Below, piece after piece: positions 43,401 through 52,791 of a stretch of 64,000 nucleotides of DNA. Source of the stretch: Lachnospira sp. (GTDB lineage: Bacteria > Bacillota > Clostridia > Lachnospirales > Lachnospiraceae); the NCBI GenBank assembly GCA_017621205.1, contig JAGATQ010000017.1, positions 1 through 64,000 on the forward strand, given 5' to 3'. The notes under the pieces were generated by a model that saw nothing but the letters and a program-made list of their open reading frames with translations, was not told the DNA's origin and ran no database searches. The position numbers were made by a program, and so were the translations under genes. The first letter of the stretch is position 1, and every line of letters starts with the position of its first letter.

Positions 43401-43442
43401 GTTTTACACTCCTCAAATACTCAAATGCTGATTTATATCATT

Positions 43443-44534
43443 TCAAACACATACACAATAATAATTCGGACGCGGCTGCCTTATCAGTTTCCTCTGTTCA
43501 AGCTCTATCAGTACCGGAAGAAGCTGGGCAACACTCAGACCTGTTTCTTCTATAATAATGTCAATATATTTTGCTTCAAAACCTAGAACACTATACACCA
43601 TTTTTTCTATATTTACAAGTGTGATATCCGAATGATTTAAAATTTTTTGCTCTATTTTCTTCTCCCACCCCCATTCTTCTAAGATATCCCAAACCCCGGT
43701 AACCAGCTTTGCCCCGCTCTGAATCAGGCTATTACACCCCTCTGACAGCGCGTCTCCTATGCGTCCCGGAACAGAAAAAATATCCTTACCCTGCTCCAGC
43801 CCCTGGTCAACCGTAATCAGGGAACCACTTCTTTCTCTTGCCTGTGTGACTAAAATCCCATCTGCCATGGCAGCAATTAACCGGTTTCTAAGAGGAAATA
43901 AGCCTGCCTTAGGAGGCACATTAAGACCATACTCTGACAAAATTCCTCCCTGTTTCTCCACAGCCCGAAACAGGGAAGCATTTTCCTTCGGATAACAGAT
44001 ATTAATTCCACACCCCAAAATTCCCAGTGTATAACCAGATGCTTCAATCGCTCCCTTATGGGCAGCAGAATCTACACCGTGTGCAAGACCACTGATAACA
44101 CAAATCCCCTTATTAGAAAGCTCTCTTGCAAAGTAGGACGCTACAGAACACCCATATTCATCTGCCTGTCTCGCCCCAACAATGGCTATACTGCGAGCCC
44201 CCTTAGGCGGCAAGGCTCCTCTTACATAGATTCCAAAGGGAGCATCCTCAAGATGTCTTAATGAATTGGGATAATCTTCATGCTGTCTGTGCAAAAAACG
44301 GACATTCTGCTTAGCAAGCCGCTCCATAAGCCGCTTTATTCTATCCATATCCCGGCTTTTCAGAAACTGCGTAAGCTTCCTACCCTTCAACCAACAGGAA
44401 AGCTCGGATTCCTTAGCTTGATAAAGCTGTCTTGGATGCTTATACTGCCCAAGCAGCATATCGATTGTCCGATGCCCGACACCCTCCATATTACAAAGCC
44501 ATAACCAATATAACAGTTCCTCTTGTCTATCCAT
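43443..44534 (-). CDS. dprA: DNA processing protein DprA
   Basis: The 363-residue protein loads RecA on single-stranded DNA during transformation. The Rossmann fold is clear (SIAIVGARQADEYGCSVASY, ICVISGLAHGVDSAAHKGAI, LGILGCGINICYPKEN), followed by a C-terminal winged-helix segment (ETGLSVAQLLPVLIELEQRK). The start MDRQEELLYW at 44534 has ggggga upstream. It is the second gene after comM. Confidence 0.96.
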   Translation of the reverse strand: MDRQEELLYWLWLCNMEGVGHRTIDMLLGQYKHPRQLYQAKESELSCWLKGRKLTQFLKSRDMDRIKRLMERLAKQNVRFLHRQHEDYPNSLRHLEDAPFGIYVRGALPPKGARSIAIVGARQADEYGCSVASYFARELSNKGICVISGLAHGVDSAAHKGAIEASGYTLGILGCGINICYPKENASLFRAVEKQGGILSEYGLNVPPKAGLFPLRNRLIAAMADGILVTQARERSGSLITVDQGLEQGKDIFSVPGRIGDALSEGCNSLIQSGAKLVTGVWDILEEWGWEKKIEQKILNHSDITLVNIEKMVYSVLGFEAKYIDIIIEETGLSVAQLLPVLIELEQRKLIRQPRPNYYCVCV

Positions 44535-44545
44535 ATTCTCTCCCC

Positions 44546-46093
44546 CTACTCTACATTCCAATATTTTAAATTTGCATTGTGATAAGCAATTGCTTCACAC
44601 AAATGCTCCTTTAATATTCTCTGCTCCCCCGCCAAATCGGCAATTGTTCTCGCCACGCGGAGTATCCGGTGATATGCCCTTGCACTAAACTGATACTGCT
44701 TTACGGCATCTAGCAGAAACGCCCCCTCCTCACTGGAAAGTGAACAGTATCGCTCCAGCTGGCTTACAGAAAGCTGTGAATTAAATAGGATTCCCTCCTT
44801 AATATACCGCTTTCGCTGCCGCTCATGAGCCATTGCCACCCTTTTTTGTATCTGCTCTGAAGTCTCCTCCCTCGCCCTTTGCCTCAACTGTTCCACAGGC
44901 ACTGATGTTATCTCCACGCACAAATCAATACGGTCAAGAAGCGGCTGGCTTACCTTGGTCAAATAACGACGAATCATACTCTCACTACAATGGCATCGTC
45001 TCCTATCAGGATAATAACCACAAGGACAGGGATTCATTGCTGCTACAAGCATAAAATCAGCCGGGAACGTATAAGAAGCATGTACTCTTGATAATGTCAG
45101 CCTTTTATCTTCTAATGGCTGTCGCATCACTTCCAACGCTTCCCGCTTAAACTCCGGCAGCTCGTCCAAAAACAGTACCCCATTATGGGCAAGGCTCATT
45201 TCTCCCGGAACAGGAATCCCTCCCCCGCCAGACAACGCCGCCGATGATAAGGTATGATGAGGACTGCGGAAAGGACGGCTGGTTATCAGGGCCTGCTGTT
45301 CCTTTAATAACCCTTTCACACTATATATCTTGGTAATCTCAATACTTTCGTCCAGAGTAAGAGCGGGCAAAATCGACGGAATACACTGGGCAAGCATAGA
45401 TTTACCTGCACCGGGAGGTCCCACCATCAAAAGATTGTGAAATCCTGCCGCAGCAATCTCTAACCCACGTTTCGCAAATGTTTGTCCTGTCACCTCACTA
45501 AAATCAGCTTCTGTATCCGCTCCGGCCGTAAACAACTGTCCTACGTTAATTCTTACAGGCTCCCAAGGCTTCTCCATATCTTTTTCGTTGCTTAAATGCC
45601 GGACAACCTCAGACAAGTTCATTGCACCATATACCTCTATACCAGAGAGTACCGCTCCCTCTAATGCATTGGAGGCAGGTACAATTGCTTTTTTCACCCC
45701 TTGTTTTTGGGCATAGGAAAGCATAGGAAGTACACCATTTACCGGACGCACTTCCCCATTCAGGGATAATTCTCCTAATATCACATATTCTTCTACAGCA
45801 TTGGGAGGAATCATCTCCATGGCAGATAAAATTGCCACCGCAATTGCCAAATCGAAGGTAGAACCCTCCTTGTGTAAATTGGCAGGAGATAAATTGACAG
45901 TAATATGCCTTGCAGGCAATGAAAAGCCAGAGTTACGAAGAGCGGTACGCACCCGCTCTTTCGCCTCTCTGACCTCCGCACCAAGATAGCCTACCATATC
46001 AAACACCGGAAGGCCATTACTCACATCCGCTTCCACATTGATGTGGCAGCCATCGACACCATGAACAGTGCCACTTAGAACTTTACTATACAT
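44546..46093 (-). CDS. comM: YifB/ComM family AAA+ Mg-chelatase-like ATPase
   Basis: The 515-residue protein has an N-terminal Lon-protease-like fold (HITVNLSPANLHKEGSTFDL), a Mg-chelatase AAA+ domain with Walker A GPPGAGKSMLAQCIPSILPA and Walker B GVLFLDELPEF, and a CxC...C segment PCPCGYYPDRRRCHC. ComM in Proteobacteria is a branch-migration helicase for transformation; pairing with dprA supports a related role here. Confidence 0.93.
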   Translation of the reverse strand: MYSKVLSGTVHGVDGCHINVEADVSNGLPVFDMVGYLGAEVREAKERVRTALRNSGFSLPARHITVNLSPANLHKEGSTFDLAIAVAILSAMEMIPPNAVEEYVILGELSLNGEVRPVNGVLPMLSYAQKQGVKKAIVPASNALEGAVLSGIEVYGAMNLSEVVRHLSNEKDMEKPWEPVRINVGQLFTAGADTEADFSEVTGQTFAKRGLEIAAAGFHNLLMVGPPGAGKSMLAQCIPSILPALTLDESIEITKIYSVKGLLKEQQALITSRPFRSPHHTLSSAALSGGGGIPVPGEMSLAHNGVLFLDELPEFKREALEVMRQPLEDKRLTLSRVHASYTFPADFMLVAAMNPCPCGYYPDRRRCHCSESMIRRYLTKVSQPLLDRIDLCVEITSVPVEQLRQRAREETSEQIQKRVAMAHERQRKRYIKEGILFNSQLSVSQLERYCSLSSEEGAFLLDAVKQYQFSARAYHRILRVARTIADLAGEQRILKEHLCEAIAYHNANLKYWNVE

Positions 46094-46157
46094 ACTGCAC
46101 CATACTTATAACAAATAGTGCACGCAAACCAACAAGCTTTCCAACAAAAACAGGAAA

Positions 46158-46625
46158 CTATTCTTTATCCTCATCCTTGTTTAAAATCTTCTTAATCTCA
46201 TTCATAAAAGTATTGACATCCTTAAATTCACGGTAAACAGAAGCAAAACGAACATAGGCAACCTCTTCTAAGTCCATCAGCTCCTCCATAACAATCTCCC
46301 CAATCACAGAGCTTTCAATCTCCTTAAGCTCCATATTGAAAACACGGTTCTCAATATTATCTACCGTCTTCTCAATCTGCTCCACGGAAACCGGACGTTT
46401 GTGACAGGACCGCAAAATCCCCTTCTCAATCTTGGAACGGTCATACGTCTCTCTTCCGTTGTCCTTCTTTATTACAACTAATGGGATGGATTCTATCTTC
46501 TCATAGGTCGTGAAACGTTTGCCACATTTCTCACACTCTCTTCTGCGTCTTATTGAGTTATTATCATCCGCAGGTCTGGAATCAATCACCTTTGTATTCT
46601 CATGTGCACAAAATGGACACTTCAT
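46158..46625 (-). CDS. nrdR: Ribonucleotide reductase repressor NrdR
   Basis: The 155-residue repressor has a zinc ribbon (MKCPFCAHENTKVIDSRPAD, RRECEKCGKRFTTYE) and an ATP-cone (about 46-136). It binds NrdR boxes upstream of reductase genes depending on dATP/ATP. The start at 46625 has aaaggagc 7 bases upstream. It has its own promoter. Confidence 0.97.
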   Translation of the reverse strand: MKCPFCAHENTKVIDSRPADDNNSIRRRRECEKCGKRFTTYEKIESIPLVVIKKDNGRETYDRSKIEKGILRSCHKRPVSVEQIEKTVDNIENRVFNMELKEIESSVIGEIVMEELMDLEEVAYVRFASVYREFKDVNTFMNEIKKILNKDEDKE

Positions 46626-46669
46626 ATCCTTGCTCCTTTCAACTACATTCACTCCAATGTATTATCTTT

Positions 46670-46699
46670 ATTATAGTAAACATAGCTGCTATCGGTCAA
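46670..46699 (-). promoter_or_regulatory. SigA-type promoter of nrdR
   Basis: Minus strand TTGACC (46699-46694), 18-base spacer, TATAAT (46675-46670), 45 bases before the nrdR start. Confidence 0.7.
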
Positions 46700-46762
46700 G
46701 TACAAAATCATATATTTTGATATTTTTATCATAATTATGACAAAAAAACACAATATTTTGTA

Positions 46763-47020
46763 TTATCTGTTTTTCCGCTTAGGCGATGGCGGCGGCTGAT
46801 GTTTCACAACGATAACATCCGGACCAATTCGCACCACATTACAATAAGGAATCCGCAAAACCTTATTGATAAAACAACCAAAGCATCCCCCGGGCTCTGG
46901 CACCAGCAATGCCTCAATCTGTCCATTTTCCTTACAAAATTCTAAATCTGTTACATAACCAAGCTTTACTCCATCGATACAGTTAATAACCTCTTTACAG
47001 CGCAGTTCCCGAAAAGTCAT
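46763..47020 (-). CDS. YlmC/YmxH family PRC-barrel protein
   Basis: The 85-residue product (MTFRELRCKEVINCIDGVKL) matches the YlmC/YmxH sporulation-associated PRC-barrel family: LGYVTDLEF, EALLVPEPGGCFGCF, RIPYCNVVRIGPDVIVV. Family members are sporulation-expressed in Bacillus but the biochemical role is unknown. A poly-basic tail (PPPSPKRKNR) ends it. The start is the second of two methionines, as in relatives. Confidence 0.85.
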   Translation of the reverse strand: MTFRELRCKEVINCIDGVKLGYVTDLEFCKENGQIEALLVPEPGGCFGCFINKVLRIPYCNVVRIGPDVIVVKHQPPPSPKRKNR

Positions 47021-47209
47021 GACAATCACCATATTTCATACTTTTTTCATCAAAAATACAATTACTTTTTTCTAATATATATGTTACAATAATGCATATG
47101 ATGCCAGTGTAACAACTTGTAATAATCGGACTTTTTCTAAAAATATAAAAATAAATATAGTTCAATACACAAGGTATCACTACTTTAATTTTAAGAAGGT
47201 TGATTGAAT

Positions 47210-48103
47210 ATGTCAAAAAAGAAAAAAAGAAAGAATAAACAACATTCCAAAAAAATAGCTACAAACACCTCCTCGCCATCCATCCTTGAGGAAAAAAGTG
47301 CTGCCAGCAGCCGGATAGAGGCAGAAGAACTGAAGGCTTCCATCAAACCCAAAGAACCGGAGGCTCCCCGTTCTAAGGAAGAAATTGAAGAGGAACGCAA
47401 TGCGGGCAGCTTAAAGCGGTATATAAGGAGTATCAAGAAGGACTGGCAGCTTGAGAAGGATACCATGAAGCAGATGGAGACACGGCGGGAACGGATTGGT
47501 TACTTTCTCTTTTACCACAAATGGCACATTTTAGTTATTTCCCTTGTTTTGTTTACTATCGTATATGGCTCTGTTGCTATTATCACAAAGAAGGATTTTG
47601 CCTATAATTGTGTAGTCGTCAATGATTCCTATAATCAGAAATTTTCCGATGAGCTGGAAACAACCATTAAAAACTGCATATCATACAATGAGAAAAAGGA
47701 AATTATTACTATTAGCCCCTACTCCACTGATATCACCAATTATTCACCAGGCTATTACGGAGGAGACACCGGAATGCAAAGCATATTTGCACAGATGACG
47801 GATTATCTTATCGACACCATAATCGCAGATAAGGATGTCATTGAATGGTTTTCTATGGACGACAATTTTTGTAATCTCAAGGACACACTACCAAGTGATG
47901 TCTATCAGGAGCTGGAACCATATATTGTCACCTGTAAGGATAGCTCTGGGAAGGAATTTCCTTATGGACTTGATATTTCCAATACCAAGGTATATAAAAA
48001 AGGCAATTGTCATCTCAAGGAGCCGGTAATTTCTATTTTCAATACCACAAGAAACTTAGAAAAAGCAATCACCGTTATAAAAGAAATCTATGAATTGAAT
48101 TAA
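47210..48103 (+). CDS. Membrane-anchored hypothetical protein
   Basis: The product of about 297 residues begins MSKKKKRKNKQHSKK, a very basic start, then an acidic Glu-rich region (about 20-90), one membrane helix (about 107-128, HILVISLVLFTIVYGSVAII) and an outer domain of about 165 residues with several Tyr/Asp-rich stretches and two cysteines. No family recognised. The ATG at 47210 is preferred over TTG at 47204; the site (agaagg) is weak. It precedes glmM by 86 bases on the same strand. Confidence 0.65.
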   Translation: MSKKKKRKNKQHSKKIATNTSSPSILEEKSAASSRIEAEELKASIKPKEPEAPRSKEEIEEERNAGSLKRYIRSIKKDWQLEKDTMKQMETRRERIGYFLFYHKWHILVISLVLFTIVYGSVAIITKKDFAYNCVVVNDSYNQKFSDELETTIKNCISYNEKKEIITISPYSTDITNYSPGYYGGDTGMQSIFAQMTDYLIDTIIADKDVIEWFSMDDNFCNLKDTLPSDVYQELEPYIVTCKDSSGKEFPYGLDISNTKVYKKGNCHLKEPVISIFNTTRNLEKAITVIKEIYELN

Positions 48104-48189
48104 GAAGTATCAGTTGGGGCAAAATACCTTTTGACCTCATCATCATTAATATAACTTGTTAATTAGTGAATAACAGGGAGGGGACGCTT

Positions 48190-49539
48190 ATGGGGAAATA
48201 CTTTGGAACGGATGGTTTTCGCGGTGAGGCTAACATAGGTCTAAATGTCACACACGCCTACAAAATAGGACGTTTTTTAGGATATTATTATGGCCAGAGA
48301 CAGAAAAAGCTGGCCCATATTGTCATTGGCAAGGATACCCGGCTTTCCGGATATATGTTTGAATATGCTCTGGTTTCAGGACTGATGGCAAGCGGTGCCA
48401 AAACCTATCTGTTGCACGTTGCTCCCACCCCCTGCGTTTCCTTTAACATCTTACATCAGGGCTATGATTGTGGCATCATGATTTCCGCCAGTCACAACCC
48501 ATACTATGACAACGGTATCAAAATCATGGATGAAAAAGGCCACAAAATTTCTGCTGAGCTAGAACAATTATTAGAAGAATACATTGATGCAAAGGAGGAT
48601 ACCCTCCCTTATGCCACCAAGAATGCAATCGGTAAAACAATTGATTTTTCTATTGGAAGAAGCCATTATCTGAAGCATTTACAATCTTTAAACACACATC
48701 CATACAACGGTCTGCGCATCGGGATTGATTGTGCCAACGGGGCCGCCAGCACTCTGGCAAGACCACTGTTTGAACAATTAGGAGCAGAGGTCTTTGTAAT
48801 TCATAATAAGCCCAACGGCACCAATATTAACCGTAACTGCGGCTCTACCCATACGAATATCCTGCAATCCTTTGTCAAAGATAATGGACTTGACGCTGGT
48901 TTTGCCTATGATGGCGATGCTGACCGTTGTTTTGCAGTGGACAATAACGGCCGTCTCGTCAATGGGGATTTGATACTATATCTTTGTGGTATTTATATGA
49001 AGGAAAAAGGTACATTAAAAAACGATACCGTAGTTTCAACAATGATTTCGAATATTGGTCTTGGCATGGCACTTGAGAAGCATGGAATTAAGCTGGTACA
49101 GACAGACGTCGGGGATAAATATGTTTCTGAATGTATGGTAGCCAATCATTACTGCCTTGGTGGAGAACAGACAGGACACATTATTTATGGTGATTATGCC
49201 AGCACCGGAGATGGGCTTTTAACCTCTCTGATGATTATGAATATACTGGCAGAAAAGGGCAAACCTTTTCATGAACTGCTTGCAGACATCCGTATTTACC
49301 CACAGCTAAGCATAAATGTTCCAGTCACAGATAAAAAGCAGGCACATGAAGACACGGATTTGATGAAGGCTGTGCATAATATTACCGAAACATTGGGCAA
49401 CGAAGGAAGGGTTATCGTAAGGGAAAGCGGAACAGAACCGTTACTTCGCCTGATGGTTGAGGCAAAGAACGACTCTATTTGTCAGGATTGCATCAATCAG
49501 CTTATGAATGTGCTGACAGCAAAGGGGTATGTTATATAA
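48190..49539 (+). CDS. glmM: Phosphoglucosamine mutase
   Basis: The 449-residue enzyme turns glucosamine-6-phosphate into glucosamine-1-phosphate for wall precursor synthesis. The start MGKYFGTDGFRGEAN at 48190 has gggaggggacg upstream. Phosphoserine loop GIMISASHNPYYDNGIKIMD, metal loop FAYDGDADRCFAV, sugar loop LGGEQTGHI and C-terminal RESGTEPLLRLMVE are all present. Its 3' end overlaps the convergent aminopeptidase gene by eight bases. Confidence 0.95.
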   Translation: MGKYFGTDGFRGEANIGLNVTHAYKIGRFLGYYYGQRQKKLAHIVIGKDTRLSGYMFEYALVSGLMASGAKTYLLHVAPTPCVSFNILHQGYDCGIMISASHNPYYDNGIKIMDEKGHKISAELEQLLEEYIDAKEDTLPYATKNAIGKTIDFSIGRSHYLKHLQSLNTHPYNGLRIGIDCANGAASTLARPLFEQLGAEVFVIHNKPNGTNINRNCGSTHTNILQSFVKDNGLDAGFAYDGDADRCFAVDNNGRLVNGDLILYLCGIYMKEKGTLKNDTVVSTMISNIGLGMALEKHGIKLVQTDVGDKYVSECMVANHYCLGGEQTGHIIYGDYASTGDGLLTSLMIMNILAEKGKPFHELLADIRIYPQLSINVPVTDKKQAHEDTDLMKAVHNITETLGNEGRVIVRESGTEPLLRLMVEAKNDSICQDCINQLMNVLTAKGYVI

Positions 49540-51643
49540 TATTTAATTCTTCTGTCCCGGCAAGTACAAATTCGCCATTTCGCAAAAGTGGTATGGTACT
49601 TCCATCGAAACGCACCGCTTCAATCAAACCAATCTCTTCATAGGGAATCGTAATATCTGTATGAACATTAAAGTATGCTTCCTCTTCGTTCGTATCACGA
49701 AGCAGGGAGCATTCATTGTCCTTGGCAACAATCTCTTTCCCATCCGGATTGAACAAGCGAACCTCTTCACTATGGCTATAGCAGGTGTCTCCAACCGCAA
49801 AATGAGGTCCCATTTTCTCCACAATCAGAATTGGCAGCTTGTGAAGAATATTATATTTACGAGCCATAACATAAGCTGTGGTATTCGTCCCGATAGCGAA
49901 CTCCCCGAGCGGCAGTGTTTCCCTATGGTTCATCAGATTCTCTTTGACAAAGGCAAGATTGTCCTTGTCATCATCAAAATTATCACAGGAATAAGAAACT
50001 ACCTTACCATCTTCAAAGTGAAGTGTCAGGTTCTTGAAATCCAAATCATTCAGATAAACACTGGACACATGTAAGCATCCTGTTGTCCCGGTAAGCTTCG
50101 GGGAAGTAAATACCTCTCCCACCGGAATATTTACATCCGCCAGACAATTTTCAAAATTGGTTTCCTTTTCTGGATTCTTTTTGACATGAAGCATCACCTT
50201 CATATCTGTATGATTGCCATTCGTTCCTAATACACGAACATATTCCGCCTCGTCTAAGGCATCAATTAAGCATTGCTGGATGTTCCTGTATCTTTTTTTG
50301 TCCAGATTATTTACTTTAATGGTTTCCTCAAAAATACACTGATAATCAGAACCAATCTCCGCCACCGGATACGCAATAATTGTAAAGCTATATTGATCAC
50401 GGGGAATATAATGGTTAGAAAGCTTGGCAGACTGCGTTGCCCATTTCACCGTTAACTTCTGCTGCTGTTCATCAAGCGATAATGCATTTTCTTTGCTCAC
50501 TGGCGTAAAATCCTTTTCCCCAAAAACTTCAATACAGGCAGGTCCTGCATAATAGCTGCAAAGCTCCTTATATTCCTCATATGCCTTGCTAAGCACCTCA
50601 TAACGACGCTCTAAAAAAGCCTTATCAAGATAAAGTGCATTATCAAAGCGATGGTCATAATCATACTGCTTGTTGGCACTGGTTGCAGTATAACCAATCC
50701 GTAGATGACGCTGCTTATCAAGACTTTTGGCAGCCGCCGGATAAATGCTCGGTTTTAACCCCAGAGCTTCAAACTGTATCACTGCCTGTCGTACCATTGG
50801 CTCAAATCCAATGTTGTAACGGATATTCACCGTCTTTTTCTTACTTAAATCAATCCCTGCTATCTCAAAGCCTTCCCTGAAACCATCGGTATATGTGAAT
50901 GCCATATCGTATAATTGCTGTTCGCTAAGGCCTGCCAGATACTCCCGGCTTGTTCTCTCATTTTCTCCGATATATTCCCCATAATAGTAAAGATAGCTCT
51001 CATCGCATAAATCAGACTCCATAATAATGCTTGTGGCAAAATCCATCGAAGAATCCAACTGATTTCTTAAGCGTCTTGCCACGATTACCTCACTATAATC
51101 CCGTTCAAAATCATAAATGATTGTCTGTATCTCCTTTATCAGTATCGCATCATCAGACGGCTTTTGCTCCTCTGACAAGCTGTCTTTACCGGATGTCCTG
51201 AACGCTTCACCTGAGCGAGCCGATGCAATGATTGTCTCCACCTCAACAAAAAGTTCACTAAAAACGACTAAATCCCACAAACATTGTTCATAGGCACTCG
51301 GAATCAGGGAACGAAGCTCCGTATACAAAAAGCAAAGCCTCTGTCCCATCTCTTTCCCAAACTGTTTCACCGCATAATCTGGATTGGCGAAACTCTTCTC
51401 ATACCCCGAAGGAAGGATATCAGCATATAAGTTCCGATTCTGTTCCTGCCACCAATCGAGTGGAAGTGCAGTCCTTCCCTTCTCACCAATCGTTTCATAT
51501 ACATAGAAAATCTTCTCTAAAAACCGGGCACAAAAACCGATATATTCCCCATATACACCACAAAAAGAAGCGTCCTGTGCCAAGGCAGATATCCGCTCCT
51601 TCATCAAATCATATCGCTCATTTAATTCATTCAATCCTTCCAC
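49532..51643 (-). CDS. M29-type aminopeptidase with long N-terminal region
   Basis: The 703-residue product carries an M29 (aminopeptidase T/AmpS) domain in its C-terminal 420 residues: DVNIPVGEVFTSPKLTGTTG, the second metal Glu in LPLGEFAIGTN, IVEKMGPHFAVGDTCYSH and HTDITIP. The first about 250 residues have no domain I recognise (helical, acidic), so the protein is much longer than classical M29 enzymes (about 400). Cytoplasmic peptide turnover is likely. It is the last gene of a minus-strand run that starts near 52,745. Confidence 0.85.
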   Translation of the reverse strand: MEGLNELNERYDLMKERISALAQDASFCGVYGEYIGFCARFLEKIFYVYETIGEKGRTALPLDWWQEQNRNLYADILPSGYEKSFANPDYAVKQFGKEMGQRLCFLYTELRSLIPSAYEQCLWDLVVFSELFVEVETIIASARSGEAFRTSGKDSLSEEQKPSDDAILIKEIQTIIYDFERDYSEVIVARRLRNQLDSSMDFATSIIMESDLCDESYLYYYGEYIGENERTSREYLAGLSEQQLYDMAFTYTDGFREGFEIAGIDLSKKKTVNIRYNIGFEPMVRQAVIQFEALGLKPSIYPAAAKSLDKQRHLRIGYTATSANKQYDYDHRFDNALYLDKAFLERRYEVLSKAYEEYKELCSYYAGPACIEVFGEKDFTPVSKENALSLDEQQQKLTVKWATQSAKLSNHYIPRDQYSFTIIAYPVAEIGSDYQCIFEETIKVNNLDKKRYRNIQQCLIDALDEAEYVRVLGTNGNHTDMKVMLHVKKNPEKETNFENCLADVNIPVGEVFTSPKLTGTTGCLHVSSVYLNDLDFKNLTLHFEDGKVVSYSCDNFDDDKDNLAFVKENLMNHRETLPLGEFAIGTNTTAYVMARKYNILHKLPILIVEKMGPHFAVGDTCYSHSEEVRLFNPDGKEIVAKDNECSLLRDTNEEEAYFNVHTDITIPYEEIGLIEAVRFDGSTIPLLRNGEFVLAGTEELNII

Positions 51644-51652
51644 AAAAACCTC

Positions 51653-51976
51653 CTACAAAAACAGCCCTGCCAGCAAAAGTGCAATAAATGCAAGCAAAAC
51701 AATACCATTTAACAATAATCCAATGCGCGGAAACAAATAGAGGGAATCCTCCTTGGATAACCCTGCAATAGCAAATACAACACCTACAAATGCCACTATC
51801 ATATCAATAATGCCAAGCAAACCTATCAGTCTTCCGGAATGCCCCTTGTAATAAATAGACCATCCAGCCAGAAACAGAATAACCGCAACCGTTATAATCC
51901 CTATCACCATGGAAAGCTTTCCATCTCTAGGATGTGTCTTATCCGAAAAATTATAGCTTTTTTTTCCGTTTAACAT
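51653..51976 (-). CDS. Small membrane protein, DUF6142-like
   Basis: The 107-residue product starts MLNGKKSYNFSDKTHPRDGK behind gtggagg and has three membrane helices (about 25-45, 52-75, 85-107). The YNFSDKTHPRDGKLSMVIGI pattern resembles DUF6142 proteins of Lachnospiraceae, a family without known function. It lies 9 bases before the aminopeptidase gene. Confidence 0.6.
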   Translation of the reverse strand: MLNGKKSYNFSDKTHPRDGKLSMVIGIITVAVILFLAGWSIYYKGHSGRLIGLLGIIDMIVAFVGVVFAIAGLSKEDSLYLFPRIGLLLNGIVLLAFIALLLAGLFL

Positions 51977-52029
51977 GAAATCCTCCACTCCATATATCCT
52001 AAAACACAAATAATGTATCAAAGAAACTA

Positions 52030-52518
52030 TCAGTGATTTTGTACACGGCCCTTCTTTCTTCTTCTTCTGCGGGTGATAGTACGCACAATAAGGTAGACAA
52101 AAAAGCCAAGCATACCGCCCACCGTATTCATAATCATATCATCCACATCACACACACCGACTCTCGTCACAAGCTGAATCAGTTCAATGACAAGACTTAA
52201 GAAAAAGGCACTCAAAGTAACCTCCAAAAATGTAACCGGCTTCCCTTTCCACACAAACAAAAGTGCTCCAAAAGGAACAAACAGACAGATATTACCTGCT
52301 ATGTTGGCAACAAACTGCTCTAATGTAAAATATTCCCAATTCATGATATATCGTTTTATTTCCTGAAAGGGTATTAAGTTATATTTTATTGTTTCAAATT
52401 GCACTGTCCGTCCATATCTGTCACAAAAGAACAATAAGTAAACCAAAATAACTACATAGACCAAAAATGCCCCCCGGCAAATCCAGTACATACCCTTGCG
52501 TCTTGCATCCCCGCTCAA
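52030..52518 (-). CDS. VanZ-family membrane protein
   Basis: The 162-residue product has four to five membrane helices and the VanZ signatures NIAGNICLFVPFGALLFVW, FFLSLVIELIQLVTRVGVCD and VDDMIMNTVGGMLGFFV, then an Arg-rich tail. VanZ-like proteins affect glycopeptide (teicoplanin) sensitivity in some hosts, but most are of unknown role. The start is TTG at 52518 with AGGAGG 8 bases upstream. Confidence 0.88.
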   Translation of the reverse strand: MSGDARRKGMYWICRGAFLVYVVILVYLLFFCDRYGRTVQFETIKYNLIPFQEIKRYIMNWEYFTLEQFVANIAGNICLFVPFGALLFVWKGKPVTFLEVTLSAFFLSLVIELIQLVTRVGVCDVDDMIMNTVGGMLGFFVYLIVRTITRRRRRKKGRVQNH

Positions 52519-52592
52519 TGCACCGACCTCCTTATAGCTACAAAATTGTCCTCCCTAATCACAACAACAATCCCAGCTAACAGATTATCCAA

Positions 52593-52745
52593 TCAGAATG
52601 TAATATTACTCTTATCTCTTAATAACTTGGCTCCAGTAACAATAGAACCCACTCCGACAGCTAATCCTATTGTCAGCACAATCACGCCTAATGCAATGTT
52701 CCACCCTCCAATATGGCTCATCGTCTTATATGCCTTCTCATTCAT
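52593..52745 (-). CDS. Membrane microprotein of 50 residues
   Basis: ATG at 52745 has ggagg 8 bases upstream and opens a 50-residue frame (MNEKAYKTMSHIGGWNIALG, one membrane helix of about 20 residues, end LLRDKSNITF). Gly, Val and Ile dominate the helix. It lies between pyrE and the VanZ gene, in the same direction. Similar single-helix microproteins starting MNEKAYKTMS are familiar in Lachnospiraceae, but no function is known to me. Confidence 0.65.
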   Translation of the reverse strand: MNEKAYKTMSHIGGWNIALGVIVLTIGLAVGVGSIVTGAKLLRDKSNITF

Positions 52746-52791
52746 ATAAATTGCCTCCGTTTTTCTAAAATACCTGTTCGTGCTAGTATCC

